A stretch of 64,000 nt of DNA from NCBI GenBank assembly GCA_964620675.1, contig CAZUJU010000007.1, forward strand, positions 1 to 64,000. The letters run 5' to 3'. Below the pieces are notes generated by a model. That model saw only the letters and a list, made by a program, of their open reading frames with translations, did not search any database and was not told where the DNA came from. A program made the position numbers and the translations under genes. The DNA is from CAYSFW01 sp964620675 (lineage in GTDB: Bacteria; Pseudomonadota; Gammaproteobacteria; UWMA-0217). Positions 36,530 to 45,639 of the stretch are shown here, in pieces; position 1 is the first letter of the stretch, and every line of letters starts with the position of its first letter.

Positions 36530-37111
36530 TTACCAGCGCGTCAAACCCCGATACGCCCCTTCACCCGCGCGCAACGTTGCGAGTTTGAGCAGCCCGGCAA
36601 TGCTGAGAGAATCGGTGATCTCACCGCGCATCACCATCGCCACGGCTTCGTCGAACGGCAGCTTGCGCACCGTGATCGCCTCGGTCTCTTCGAACTCCGT
36701 TTCCCCTTGGCTCAGGCCGCGCGCAACGTAGATGAACCCCTCCTCGTCGGTCACCGAGTTTGAGGTGTGAATGCGTAACAGCGGGGTGATGATCTCGGCG
36801 CTCAGCCCGGTTTCCTCGCGCAGCTCGCGGCGCGCGGTCGCGACCGGGTCTTCACCAAGCGGCGAGCCACCCTCGGGAATCTCCCATGAGTATTCGCCGA
36901 GGGTGTAGCGAAACTGGCCGACCAGCCAGGTATTGCCCTGCTCGTCGAGCGGAATGACGCCGACCGCCAGATTTTTAAAACAGACCTTGCCGTAGCAGTT
37001 GTGCCCCCCGCCGGGGTTGATCACGTCGTGTTCCTCCAAGCGCAACCAGGGATTTTCGAATGCGACGCGCGTCGCGAGGGTTTTCCAGGGATTATGGTCT
37101 GCTTCACTCAT
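36530..37111 (-). CDS. NUDIX hydrolase (ADP-ribose pyrophosphatase-like)
   Basis: The 193-residue protein carries a complete Nudix box at residues 81-103 (G-x5-E-x7-REL-x-EETG-L). It begins with a family-like VAFENPWLRLEEHDVINPGG. It resembles the NudF/GDP-mannose and ADP-ribose pyrophosphatase subgroup, with the EIPEGG lead-in to the box, but the exact nucleotide sugar is not known. It overlaps lipB by eight bases and so belongs to that transcript. Confidence 0.88.
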   Translation of the reverse strand: MSEADHNPWKTLATRVAFENPWLRLEEHDVINPGGGHNCYGKVCFKNLAVGVIPLDEQGNTWLVGQFRYTLGEYSWEIPEGGSPLGEDPVATARRELREETGLSAEIITPLLRIHTSNSVTDEEGFIYVARGLSQGETEFEETEAITVRKLPFDEAVAMVMRGEITDSLSIAGLLKLATLRAGEGAYRGLTRW

Positions 37112-37766
37112 TCGGCCGCGAGTCCTTCCAGGTCAGTTCATTGAGGTGACGGGTGAGCATTGCACACAGTTCCTCGGCAACGACCGCGCAATCGGTTTCA
37201 ATCCCGAGATCGCGCAGCCGCGTGACCGCCAGGCCGCGGTGGCCGCAGGGATCAATGCGACGGAACGGTTCCAGATCGAGCGCGACATTCAGGCTCAGGC
37301 CGTGATAGCTGCGGCCATGCCGCACCCGCAGACCGAGCGCTGCAACTTTGGCCGCGCCGACGTATACCCCGGGCGCATCGGCGCGCGCATGAGATTCGAC
37401 GCCGTATCCGGACAGGAGCGCGATGATCGAGCGCTCGATCAGGCTGACCAACGCCCGCACACCGAGCCCGCGCCGGGCCAGATCAATCAAGGTGTAGACC
37501 ACCACCTGACCCGGGCCATGGTAGGTCACCTGCCCACCGCGATCGCACGCGATGACTGGAATGTCCCCCGGCGCCAAGACGTGTTCAAGCCGACCGGCCT
37601 GCCCCAGCGTAAACACCGGCGGATGCTCGACCACCCACAACTGGTCGGCGCTCGCGGCGGTCCGGGTATCGGTGTATTCGCGCATCGCCCGCCAGACGGC
37701 CTGATAATCGCACAGACCGAGCCAGACGACTTCGGGACTCGACCAAGGGCGCGGATCAGTGCGCAC
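37104..37766 (-). CDS. lipB: Octanoyl-[ACP]:protein octanoyltransferase
   Basis: LipB moves octanoate from acyl carrier protein to lipoyl domains, the step before LipA. The 220-residue protein has the family motifs GGQVTYHGPGQVVVY, YVGAAKVAALGLRV with the active-site Lys, and RIDPCGHRGLAV with the catalytic Cys. ybeD lies nine bases upstream on the same strand and a Nudix gene overlaps its end. The ybeD-lipB order is conserved in Gammaproteobacteria. Confidence 0.96.
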   Translation of the reverse strand: MRTDPRPWSSPEVVWLGLCDYQAVWRAMREYTDTRTAASADQLWVVEHPPVFTLGQAGRLEHVLAPGDIPVIACDRGGQVTYHGPGQVVVYTLIDLARRGLGVRALVSLIERSIIALLSGYGVESHARADAPGVYVGAAKVAALGLRVRHGRSYHGLSLNVALDLEPFRRIDPCGHRGLAVTRLRDLGIETDCAVVAEELCAMLTRHLNELTWKDSRPNE

Positions 37767-37775
37767 CAGCGATGG

Positions 37776-38045
37776 TCATAACGCCCAAACCACGTGCTCA
37801 GACGCAGTCAAGGCGCGGTAGATCGCATCCAGCTGCGCGCGACTGCTGGCCTGCACGGTAATGGTCAGGCTGGTATAGCGCCCGTTGCGACTCGCGCGGG
37901 TCGGGCGCGGGGCGGCCAGGCTCGCCGGCGCGTGCGCCGCCAGCACCGCGTCGACCAAGGTCTCAAGCGCGGCGAGGTCGGGGCCGATGATCTTGATCGG
38001 GAACTCGCACGGGAATTGAAGAAGATCGGTTTCCGAATCGGTCAT
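37776..38045 (-). CDS. ybeD: DUF493 family protein YbeD
   Basis: The 89-residue protein is a small ferredoxin-like-fold (ACT-like) protein of the DUF493 family. It shows LLQFPCEFPIKIIGPD near the N-terminus and YTSLTITVQASSRAQLDAIYRAL in the second half. The role is unknown; it almost always stands between dacA and lipB, as here apart from the dat gene and the repeat. Its upstream region is repeat copy 2, so its promoter may lie in or beyond that element. Confidence 0.92.
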   Translation of the reverse strand: MTDSETDLLQFPCEFPIKIIGPDLAALETLVDAVLAAHAPASLAAPRPTRASRNGRYTSLTITVQASSRAQLDAIYRALTASEHVVWAL

Positions 38046-38058
38046 CGTCGTTTTACCG

Positions 38059-38232
38059 TTAACGTGAAATACCCGATGCTCAGGGGTGCCGCTCCGGGTT
38101 GGCCAGGTGGGAGCGTCGGCCGCAGGTAGGCGGCTGCCGAGCCCCCAGGGATAGGTTCACGGCATCTCCCGCCTGGCCGGCCCGGAGCGGCTGTCATCCT
38201 CCGGGGCGGTGTCCTCGCCATGTAAGTTAAGC
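38059..38232 (+). repeat. Structured palindromic intergenic repeat, copy 2
   Basis: Same element as at 35571-35748, same orientation. It keeps the 25-bp outer stem (GCCGCTCCGGGTTGGCCAGG beginning near 38089, complement near 38168-38192) and the following CATCCTCCGGGGCGGTG block. It sits between dat and ybeD and interrupts the usual dacA-ybeD-lipB arrangement. Confidence 0.75.
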
Positions 38233-38251
38233 GCGGGTAGCGCGATCGCAT

Positions 38252-39163
38252 TTACGTCGGCGGCGGTGAATCGGCGGCGGGCGTCCGTGGCGCGGCGGGT
38301 CGCGCGCTCGCGACACGCTGGAGCAGCGACTCGTAGAGGCTACGCACCCGAGTCCAGACTGGCCCCGGCTTGCCGTCGCCGACGGCCCGGCCATCGATGC
38401 GGGTGACCGCGAGTACCCCCCGGATGGAGCTTGAAATCCAAATCTCGTCGGCATGCTTCAGGGTATTCTGCGACACCTTGGTCTCGCGCACCCGAATGTC
38501 GTGGGCGCGGCACAGTTCAAGCACCACCGCACGGGTAACGCCGGCCAGGATCGCGGGGCCGAGCGGCGGCGTCAGCACCTCCCCGGAACTGACGACGAAC
38601 ACGTTCGCGACCGCGGCCTCGGTCAGATAGCCACCGCGCACGAAAATCGTCTCGCGCGCGCCGGCATCGAGCGCGGCCTGACGCGCGAGGACGTTCGCGA
38701 GCAGTGCGATCGACTTGATGTCACAGCGCCCCCAGCGCGGATCGTCCTGCACGATCGCGGCGATGCCCTCTTGCAGAACGGCCTCCGGTTGCGGCTGCAA
38801 GGCGCTGGCCATCACCAGAACGGTCGGCGCGCTGTCGGGCGGGAAACCGTGATCGCGCGGCGCAGCGCCGCGGGTGACCTGAATATAGAGCGCCAGATCA
38901 CCGCCGCCGTTATCGCGGATAATGCGACGCACAATTTGCAACCACTCGATTTCCTCGCGCGGATCCGCCATACCGATCTCGGTGAGGCTGCGGCGCAAGC
39001 GCTTGAGGTGGGCGGCGAGTTGGAAGGGTCGCCCGCGATAAACCGGAACGACCTCGTAAACGCCGTCCGCGAACAGAAACCCGCGGTCGAGCACCGAGAC
39101 CCGCGCCGTCGCCAAATCGCCAAACGCGCCGTTCAGGTAGACCACTGGCAAGGATTCCGCCAT
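38252..39163 (-). CDS. dat: D-amino acid aminotransferase (PLP class IV)
   Basis: This fold-IV PLP enzyme interconverts D-alanine and D-glutamate with their keto acids. The 303-residue protein has VVYLNGAFGDLATARVSVLD and DRGFLFADGVYEVVPVY. The motif CDIKSIALLANVLARQ holds the PLP Lys, and GYLTEAAVANVFVV the cofactor-binding Glu. Its motifs match D-amino acid rather than branched-chain transaminases. The ATG at 39163 gives the normal N-terminus. It lies ten bases after dacA and probably shares its transcript. Confidence 0.9.
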   Translation of the reverse strand: MAESLPVVYLNGAFGDLATARVSVLDRGFLFADGVYEVVPVYRGRPFQLAAHLKRLRRSLTEIGMADPREEIEWLQIVRRIIRDNGGGDLALYIQVTRGAAPRDHGFPPDSAPTVLVMASALQPQPEAVLQEGIAAIVQDDPRWGRCDIKSIALLANVLARQAALDAGARETIFVRGGYLTEAAVANVFVVSSGEVLTPPLGPAILAGVTRAVVLELCRAHDIRVRETKVSQNTLKHADEIWISSSIRGVLAVTRIDGRAVGDGKPGPVWTRVRSLYESLLQRVASARPAAPRTPAADSPPPT

Positions 39164-39173
39164 GCCCGAGCGC

Positions 39174-40373
39174 CTACTCGAACAGCAGCAACAGGCTATC
39201 GAAGGCCTGCTTGAACAATCCGCCCCGCGCGATCTCGGCCTTTGCAATCAGTGGCGTCTCTTGCAGCACCTGATCCGCCAGCGCGATCGTCACCTTGCCG
39301 AGGTCCTGCCCCGAGGCGATCGGCGCTTCGAGCACCCGCGGACGGTCAAGCGTCACCTTGAGTTCGTCATACTTGCCGCGCGGAAAGGTGACAAACAGAT
39401 CGCCGCCGACGCCAAGCGGCAGCTCGGAGAGATCGCCCTTCCACACCCGTGCTTGCGCCAACGCCTCGGCGTTCGAGTACAACCGCCGGGTTTCGAAGAA
39501 GCGGTAACCGTAATTGATCAATGCCAGGCTAGCCTGGGTGCGGGTCTTGTCACTGTCGGTGCCGAGGACAACCGAGACCAGTCGCATCCCGTCACGCACC
39601 GCCGATACCATCAGCGAATAGCCCGCCGAGCTGGTGTGCCCGGTCTTAATCCCGTCCACCGTCGCGTCCAGCCAGAGCAGGCGGTTACGGTTGGTTTGCC
39701 TGATCCCGTTATGGGTGAACTCCTTTTGCGAGTATTCCTTGTAGTCCTCCGGGAAATCGCGGATCAGTGCCACCGCCAACAGATACATATCCCGCGCCGT
39801 GGTGTAGTGGTATTCGTCAGGCATGCCGGCACTGTTGTTAAAGTGCGAACCGGTCATCCCGAGCCGTTGCGCATACTGGTTCATCAGCGAGACAAACGAA
39901 TCCTCACTGCCGGCGATGTGCTCGGCCAAGGCCACGGTGGAATCGTTACCCGACTGGATGATCATTCCTTTAAGCAGGTCGCCCACCGGCAGTTGACTGC
40001 CGACCTTCGCGAACATCCGCGACCCCTCCATCTTCCACGCCCGCTCGCTGATCACGACCATGTCGGAGCGACTCAGCTTGCCTTTCCGCAGCATGTCGAA
40101 CACCACATACGCGGACATGACTTTGGTCAGACTCGCCGGCTCGACGCGATGATCCAGATCCTTCTCCGCGAGCACCTGACCGCTGTTGAAGTCCGCCAGG
40201 ATGAAGCTACGAGCCTCGATCGAGGGTTGCTTTGGGGGGGGGGGTTCGGGAATCGTGGGGGTCGGCAGCGATGGCTTGGGAATGACCATCGGGATCGGTG
40301 CCTGCGCGTGCGCGGCCAGGCTGAAGGTAGCCAGCACGCTTAGCATGAGAGTCAGAATCTTGCGCATATCCAT
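39174..40373 (-). CDS. dacA: D-Ala-D-Ala carboxypeptidase, PBP5 type
   Basis: PBP5 trims the terminal D-alanine from peptidoglycan pentapeptides on the outer face of the inner membrane. The 399-residue protein has a signal peptide, a proline-rich linker (residues about 28-50), SLTK (Ser81, Lys84), SGN (141-143) and KTG (243-245). A C-terminal amphipathic anchor ends AFDSLLLLFE. The linker is encoded in part by eleven C in a row (40234-40244 on the plus strand as G). Loss or gain of one base there would abolish the enzyme. It has its own promoter (TACAAT at 40425-40420). Confidence 0.95.
   Translation of the reverse strand: MDMRKILTLMLSVLATFSLAAHAQAPIPMVIPKPSLPTPTIPEPPPPKQPSIEARSFILADFNSGQVLAEKDLDHRVEPASLTKVMSAYVVFDMLRKGKLSRSDMVVISERAWKMEGSRMFAKVGSQLPVGDLLKGMIIQSGNDSTVALAEHIAGSEDSFVSLMNQYAQRLGMTGSHFNNSAGMPDEYHYTTARDMYLLAVALIRDFPEDYKEYSQKEFTHNGIRQTNRNRLLWLDATVDGIKTGHTSSAGYSLMVSAVRDGMRLVSVVLGTDSDKTRTQASLALINYGYRFFETRRLYSNAEALAQARVWKGDLSELPLGVGGDLFVTFPRGKYDELKVTLDRPRVLEAPIASGQDLGKVTIALADQVLQETPLIAKAEIARGGLFKQAFDSLLLLFE
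40234..40244 (-). repeat. Homopolymer tract (C11) inside dacA
   Basis: Eleven consecutive C on the coding strand encode the PPPP of the linker before residue 50. Such tracts are prone to slipped-strand errors and are known phase-variation sites in other bacteria. Confidence 0.9.
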
Positions 40374-40446
40374 ACTGAAATTCTTATGGCTCCGGAGAAG
40401 CCGGGTTACGGGACGCGAGATTGTAACCGCGACCCGGCGCGAAACG

Positions 40447-40496
40447 AAAAAAACCGCGCCGGGAGTTGCCGACGGGCACGCGGCTTCTGGGCGCGG
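40447..40496 (-). terminator. Terminator after rlpA, with the dacA promoter behind it
   Basis: On the minus strand, CCGCGCC (40496-40490) pairs with GGCGCGG (40460-40454), followed by seven T (40453-40447). A TACAAT -10 follows at 40425-40420 with a weak -35 (TTCGTT) 17 bases upstream. dacA therefore has its own promoter even though it follows rlpA. Confidence 0.65.
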
Positions 40497-41462
40497 TTAG
40501 GGACGGATCATCTGGTAGCGAAAACCCTGCTGCTGAAGTTGTCCGCCGGCCTGCGTCGCCGCCTGCTCGGAGTCGAATGGGCCAACTTGCACCTTATGCA
40601 GGGTCGCGCCGCCGGTATCGACCGGAACCAGTCGCGCCGAATACGGGATCTCAGCATCGACCAGTTGCCGCAACAGGCGCTCGGCGTTGCCGCGGTCGGA
40701 ATAGGCGCCGATCTGTAGGAAATAACCGGTACTGGCGAGCGCTGGCGGCGTGCCGCCGCTCGCCAAGCCAGGCGCGGGCGCCGCCGGCAACGGTGCATCT
40801 GCCGCCGGTGGCGGCGCCGCCGCCGCGAGCATCGCGGTTTGCGGCACCGGTTGCAGCGGCAACGCCTGCGCCTGCAACGTGCTCGGCTCAGTGAGCGGCG
40901 TCACCTCGACCGGCACACCGGCCGCCGGGTCGCGCGGATCGAGCAGAGTCACTTCCACGTCCGCGGTGCCGGCGTTCGCAACCCCGAGCTTCACCGCCGC
41001 GACATACGAAAGATCAATGATTCGGTTGTCCTTGAACGGCCCGCGATCATTGACACGTACCACCACACTGCGCTGATTGGCGAGATTGGTCACCCGCATG
41101 TAGGCAGGCAGCGGGATGGTCGGATGCGCCGCGGTCATCGCGTACATGTCGTAGGGTTCACCGCAGGAGGTGTTGCGGCCGTGATACTTGGTGCCATACC
41201 AGGAGGCCTTGCCGCGCTGCGTGCTGCCGTAGGGTTGCGGCGCGATGACGTAACGCACACCGTCCTGGGTGTAGCTTTCAGGGTTGCCTTTGGCGCAGCG
41301 CGGTTCCGACTTGGGCACCGCATCCGCGATCTGGGAAACATCGACCGCGCGTCCCGGGCCGTCTTGGACCAGACCGGCACAGCCCGCTAACGCGGCGATC
41401 GCGACGCTCGTCAGCGCACCGCGGGCGTAGATGTGGGTTCGTTTTAGCGCGTGTTGGACCAT
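40497..41462 (-). CDS. rlpA: RlpA, septal-ring lytic transglycosylase with SPOR domain
   Basis: The 321-residue lipoprotein (signal ending ALAGCAG) has the double-psi beta-barrel RlpA domain with GKASWYGTKYHGRNTSCGEPYD and VRVNDRGPFKDNRIIDLSYVA, including the catalytic Glu and Asp. After an Ala/Pro-rich linker comes a C-terminal SPOR domain (about residues 245-321, YFLQIGAYSDRGNAERLL), which binds denuded septal glycan. In Pseudomonas RlpA cleaves such naked strands. It overlaps the mltB end. Confidence 0.93.
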   Translation of the reverse strand: MVQHALKRTHIYARGALTSVAIAALAGCAGLVQDGPGRAVDVSQIADAVPKSEPRCAKGNPESYTQDGVRYVIAPQPYGSTQRGKASWYGTKYHGRNTSCGEPYDMYAMTAAHPTIPLPAYMRVTNLANQRSVVVRVNDRGPFKDNRIIDLSYVAAVKLGVANAGTADVEVTLLDPRDPAAGVPVEVTPLTEPSTLQAQALPLQPVPQTAMLAAAAPPPAADAPLPAAPAPGLASGGTPPALASTGYFLQIGAYSDRGNAERLLRQLVDAEIPYSARLVPVDTGGATLHKVQVGPFDSEQAATQAGGQLQQQGFRYQMIRP

Positions 41463-42472
41463 GCTGCTTGTTGTTGCCGTTGTTGTTTGATCGCCTCGGC
41501 CAGTTGGTAGACCGCGAGTGCGTACTTGACACTGTGATTGTATTGCGTGATGACGTAAAAGTTCTGGTGTCCGATCCAGAACTCGCTGCCGTCAACGCCC
41601 TCAAGGTTCATAAACACCAGCCGTTCGTGCTCACCAATACTGGCTTCCGGAGAAATTCCGGCGCGTTTGAGCTCGGCCAGCGCGTAGCTGGGTTTACGGT
41701 TGTTCGCTTCGAGGTTCAAGTAGGCGTCGCCCGCGACGCGCGCCGGTGCCACCACCGGCTCGCCCGCGACCCAGCCATGCACCTTGAAATAATTGGCCAC
41801 ACTACCGATACCGTCGGCGGCGCTGCGCCAGAGGTCACGGCGCCCGTCGCCGTCAAAGTCCACCGCGTAGGCGCGATAACTGCTGGGCATGAACTGCCCC
41901 ATGCCCATAGCCCCGGCATAGGAGCCCTGCACCCCGAAGGGATCGATCGGCTCCTCCTGCGTCAAAAGCAGAAAGTTCTTGAGTTCCTTGGTAAAAAACG
42001 GGGATCGCGGGGGATAGTCGAAACTCAGGGTCACCAGCGCGTCAAACACCTTGTGCTGCCCCATCTGCGCGCCATAGAAGGTCTCGACGCCGATGATACC
42101 GACCATGATCTCCTCCGGCACCCCGTACCGTTCCCGCGCCAGCCGCAACCATTTTTCGTTTTCGTTCCAGAACCGAACCCCGCCCTTGATCCGCCGGTCG
42201 GTGACGAAGATATCGCGGTACTCATTCCAGGGCTTGCCCTCCGCCGGGCGCTGGATCAGGTCGAGCACCTTTTGCTGACGAACCGCCTGCGCCAACATGG
42301 CCTCCGCGCGCGCCGCCGGAAACCCCTCGGCTTGCAAGTCCCGCACAAACAGGCGCACGTCCTCGCGCTGCAGGTAGTCACCGCGCTGGACCAACCCGCC
42401 GTTGGCCTGAACGGCGCCGGTCACGCCAAACAGACACAGCCAAACAGGGAGCAGAAATCGCGAGAAATCCAT
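41444..42472 (-). CDS. mltB: Lytic murein transglycosylase B
   Basis: MltB cleaves peptidoglycan with formation of 1,6-anhydromuramic acid. The 342-residue protein starts MDFSRFLLPVWLCLFGVTGA, a signal peptide; Cys15 is not in a clear lipobox, so it may be soluble rather than a lipoprotein. The lysozyme-like core has VGIIGVETFYGA with the catalytic Glu and GSYAGAMGMGQFMPSSY. It also shows DFDGDGRRDLWRSAADGIGS and the C-terminal FYVITQYNHS. It follows rodA by two bases. Confidence 0.93.
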   Translation of the reverse strand: MDFSRFLLPVWLCLFGVTGAVQANGGLVQRGDYLQREDVRLFVRDLQAEGFPAARAEAMLAQAVRQQKVLDLIQRPAEGKPWNEYRDIFVTDRRIKGGVRFWNENEKWLRLARERYGVPEEIMVGIIGVETFYGAQMGQHKVFDALVTLSFDYPPRSPFFTKELKNFLLLTQEEPIDPFGVQGSYAGAMGMGQFMPSSYRAYAVDFDGDGRRDLWRSAADGIGSVANYFKVHGWVAGEPVVAPARVAGDAYLNLEANNRKPSYALAELKRAGISPEASIGEHERLVFMNLEGVDGSEFWIGHQNFYVITQYNHSVKYALAVYQLAEAIKQQRQQQAAWSNTR

Positions 42473-42474
42473 GA

Positions 42475-43596
42475 TTATTTGGAAATGAGTCTGCGCTCGT
42501 TTTGAATCGACATGAGCATACCGAAGCCCGCCAACAACGTCACCATCGACGTCCCGCCATAGCTGATCAAGGGCAGCGGCACCCCAACCACCGGCAACAG
42601 ACCGGAAACCATACCGACGTTGACGAATACGTAAATAAAAAAAGTCGCGCTGATGCTCGCGGCAAGCAGACGCCCGTAAGTATCCTGGGCGTTGAACGCG
42701 ATCTGCATACCCCTTAGCACGACCACCAAATACAGCGCAAATAACACCAAGGCACCGAGCAGCCCGAATTCCTCCCCAATCACCGAAAAGATAAAGTCGG
42801 TGGTTCGTTCGGGCAGAAATTGCAGCTGGGCCTGGGAGCCATTGAGCCAACCCTTACCGAACACCCCGCCTGAACCGATCGCGATCTTCGACTGAATGAT
42901 GTGGTAACCGGCACCGAGCGGATCACTTTCAGGCGCGAAAAACGTCAACACCCGCTGACGCTGGTAGTCGTGCAGGAAGTGCCACAGAACCGGTACCGCC
43001 GCAGCCGTCAGGGCGGCCGCCGCGAACATCGAGCGCCAGCGAACCCCGGCAAAAAATACGACGATCAATCCCGAACCAGCCACCAGCACTGCGGTACCAA
43101 GGTCAGGCTGAAGGAAAATCAACCCGACCGGAATCACCAACAGCAACAGCGCCAGGGTGATCTCCTGCCAAGTCGGTGGCAACCGGCGCTCGCTGAAAAA
43201 GAACGCCAACATCATCGGCATCGCGAGCTTCATGAGTTCGGAGGGCTGAAACCGCACCACCCCAAGATCGAGCCACCGCTGCGCGCCCTTACCAATGTCC
43301 CCGGCAAGCTCGACCACTAAAAGCAGCAGGACGCCGACGAGGTAGAGTATCGGCGACCACCAGTACAACCGATGCGCCCCAAGCGACGCGATCGCCAGCA
43401 TGACGGCCAGGCCGATGCCGTAGCGCAGCAATTGCCGTTGCATCACCAACTCGTTTTGTCCGGAGGCGCTGTACAGCACCACCAGGCCGAACACCATCAA
43501 GCTCAGCAGTCCGGCGAGCAGCACCGGATCCAGATTCAACCGCGCGTACCACGCGCGCGTCGAACTAGTCTCGAAACTGCGCAAGCTGCTCACCAC
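42475..43596 (-). CDS. rodA: Rod-shape peptidoglycan polymerase RodA
   Basis: RodA is a SEDS-family glycosyltransferase that polymerises lateral-wall peptidoglycan together with PBP2. The 373-residue protein has about ten membrane segments and the signatures LDLGVVRFQPSELMKLAMPM and VGVPLPLISYGGTSMVTLL. It starts at a GTG and overlaps the mrdA 3' end by 32 bases. The order mrdA-rodA-mltB-rlpA-dacA is the classical gamma-proteobacterial cluster. Confidence 0.95.
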   Translation of the reverse strand: MVSSLRSFETSSTRAWYARLNLDPVLLAGLLSLMVFGLVVLYSASGQNELVMQRQLLRYGIGLAVMLAIASLGAHRLYWWSPILYLVGVLLLLVVELAGDIGKGAQRWLDLGVVRFQPSELMKLAMPMMLAFFFSERRLPPTWQEITLALLLLVIPVGLIFLQPDLGTAVLVAGSGLIVVFFAGVRWRSMFAAAALTAAAVPVLWHFLHDYQRQRVLTFFAPESDPLGAGYHIIQSKIAIGSGGVFGKGWLNGSQAQLQFLPERTTDFIFSVIGEEFGLLGALVLFALYLVVVLRGMQIAFNAQDTYGRLLAASISATFFIYVFVNVGMVSGLLPVVGVPLPLISYGGTSMVTLLAGFGMLMSIQNERRLISK

Positions 43597-45445
43597 GCTC
43601 CTTTTGCAATGCCATGAAGACGTCGATCACCTTGCGCGCGATCGGTGCCGCGACCGCGCCGCCGCCGCCGCCATGCTCAATCACCACCGCAATCGCGATG
43701 CGCGGCGCTTCGAGCGGCGCGTAGCCAACGAATAAGGCGTGATCGCGCAACTCGCGACGCAGTTTTTTCGCGTCGTAACGCTCATCCTGCTTGATACTGA
43801 AAACTTGCGAGGTACCCGTCTTGCCGGCCCATTGGTAGGCCGTGTCGTGCCCGGCGCGATAGGCCGTGCCATTGGGTGCGTGCACCACGTGCTGCATCGG
43901 CTTCAGGATCTGATCCCAATGCCGCGGATCGCGCACCGGTACCACATAGTCCGGTTGGTCCGAGCGCTTTGGGCGCGATTCGCTGGCGCTGCCGATGACC
44001 GCCTTGAGCAGATGCGGGTTGTAGCACTGACCGCGCTGTGCCATGCACGCGACCGCCGCCGCCAACTGCAACGGTGTGCTCAGCATGTAGCCCTGACCGA
44101 TGCCGAGGATCAGGGTCTCGCCCGGATACCACGGCTTCTTGTGCCGCTTGACCTTCCACGCCGCCGACGGCATCAGCCCGCTCGATTCACTCGGCAAATC
44201 GATCCCCGTCGGCTGGCCGAACTTGAATCGCGAAAACACCTCATGCAACCGCTCGACCCCGAGTTTGTACGACAGGTCATAGAAGTACACATCCGAGGAC
44301 TGTGTAATCGCCCGGTCGAGATTGACCCAGCCGTGTCCGGTCTTGAGCCAGTCGCGATACTGGTGCTCACTGTTCGGCAGCGAATAGTACGGCGCGGCGA
44401 ACATCGTCCGCTCAGCGGTGGTGACGCCGTGCTCCAGCCCGGCCAGGCCCGTGATCGGCTTGATTGTCGACCCGGGCGGATATTGCCCGTTGATCGCGCG
44501 GTTGATCAAAGGCCGTTCCGGATCGTCGCGCAAGCGGGCGTAGTCGCCGACCGAGATCCCGTTGACGAACAGATTGGGGTCGTAGATCGGCGTACTGACC
44601 AGTGCCAGCACCTCGCCATTGCGCGGATCGATCGCCACCACCGATCCAGTCTCACTTCCGAGCGCTTCGAGCGCGACGCGCTGCAAGCGATGATCCAGCG
44701 TCAACACCAAGCCCTGGCCGGCGCTCGGCGCATCCTCGCGCAACACCCGCACCCGCCGGCCGGTGGAGTTCACCTCCTCGTGGCGGACACCGACCGCGCC
44801 GTGCAGAAGCGATTCATAGAACCGCTCCACCCCGATCTTGCCGGTATGGGTACTGCCCTGATACTGGCGTTCGTCGATCGTCTCCAGATCACGTTCGCTG
44901 ATCCGGCCGACATAACCCAGCGCATGTGCAAACAGCTCGCCCATCGGATAGGTTCGGGTCAACCGCGCCTGCACCTCCACGCCGTCGAACAAGTGGTGAT
45001 TGAGATAGAACGCCGCCACGTCCTCGTCGCTGAGATTGAACCGCACGGGTACCGAGCGAAAGGCCGGCGTGATCCGGCGTTGACGTTGAAAGCGACTGAT
45101 ATCGTCATCGGTCAGGACCACGATCTCACCCAGACGTTGCAAGGTGTTGGGCAGATCGCGCACCTGCTCCGGCGTGATCTCAAGGTTATACGAAGTTAGG
45201 TTGTCCGCCAGCAGGACTCCGTTACGATCGTAGACCAGCCCGCGCCCAGGCGGAATTGGCACCAACCGGACCCGATTGTTGTTTGCGAGGTCGCGATAAT
45301 GCTCGTGCCAGACGATCTGAAGATTGACCATCCGCACCGCCACCAGCGTCAACAGACCGAGCGTGATCACGACCACGACGGTGGCACGCAGGCCGAAGAT
45401 CGCGATTTCGCGACGGGTATCCTTGATGGCTTGGCGGCGGGCCAT
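43565..45445 (-). CDS. mrdA: Penicillin-binding protein 2
   Basis: PBP2 is the elongation-specific transpeptidase that cross-links glycan made by RodA. The 626-residue protein has one N-terminal membrane segment (VVVVITLGLLTLVAVRMV), a dimerisation domain with GRGLVYDRNGVLLADNLTSY, and the transpeptidase motifs PPGSTIKP (SxxK), SSD and KTGTS. It is the first gene of the minus-strand cluster and is divergent from adk. Length is typical. Confidence 0.96.
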   Translation of the reverse strand: MARRQAIKDTRREIAIFGLRATVVVVITLGLLTLVAVRMVNLQIVWHEHYRDLANNNRVRLVPIPPGRGLVYDRNGVLLADNLTSYNLEITPEQVRDLPNTLQRLGEIVVLTDDDISRFQRQRRITPAFRSVPVRFNLSDEDVAAFYLNHHLFDGVEVQARLTRTYPMGELFAHALGYVGRISERDLETIDERQYQGSTHTGKIGVERFYESLLHGAVGVRHEEVNSTGRRVRVLREDAPSAGQGLVLTLDHRLQRVALEALGSETGSVVAIDPRNGEVLALVSTPIYDPNLFVNGISVGDYARLRDDPERPLINRAINGQYPPGSTIKPITGLAGLEHGVTTAERTMFAAPYYSLPNSEHQYRDWLKTGHGWVNLDRAITQSSDVYFYDLSYKLGVERLHEVFSRFKFGQPTGIDLPSESSGLMPSAAWKVKRHKKPWYPGETLILGIGQGYMLSTPLQLAAAVACMAQRGQCYNPHLLKAVIGSASESRPKRSDQPDYVVPVRDPRHWDQILKPMQHVVHAPNGTAYRAGHDTAYQWAGKTGTSQVFSIKQDERYDAKKLRRELRDHALFVGYAPLEAPRIAIAVVIEHGGGGGAVAAPIARKVIDVFMALQKERGEQLAQFRD

Positions 45446-45639
45446 GAGTGTGTCTGGGTTGCCTCGACCAGATTAAGCGGCGCGCCGGTCACAACGGCGT
45501 GATGTTTGAAGCGCGTCCGAATGTCGCTTCCAACCGCCGGCGGTGGCTCGGCGACCCGATGATGCGTTCGGGCCGGGATTTCCGTTCACCGGCCGGCGCA
45601 ATCATAGCCGAACCCATCGCGCGGCCCAAAGGGTTACGC

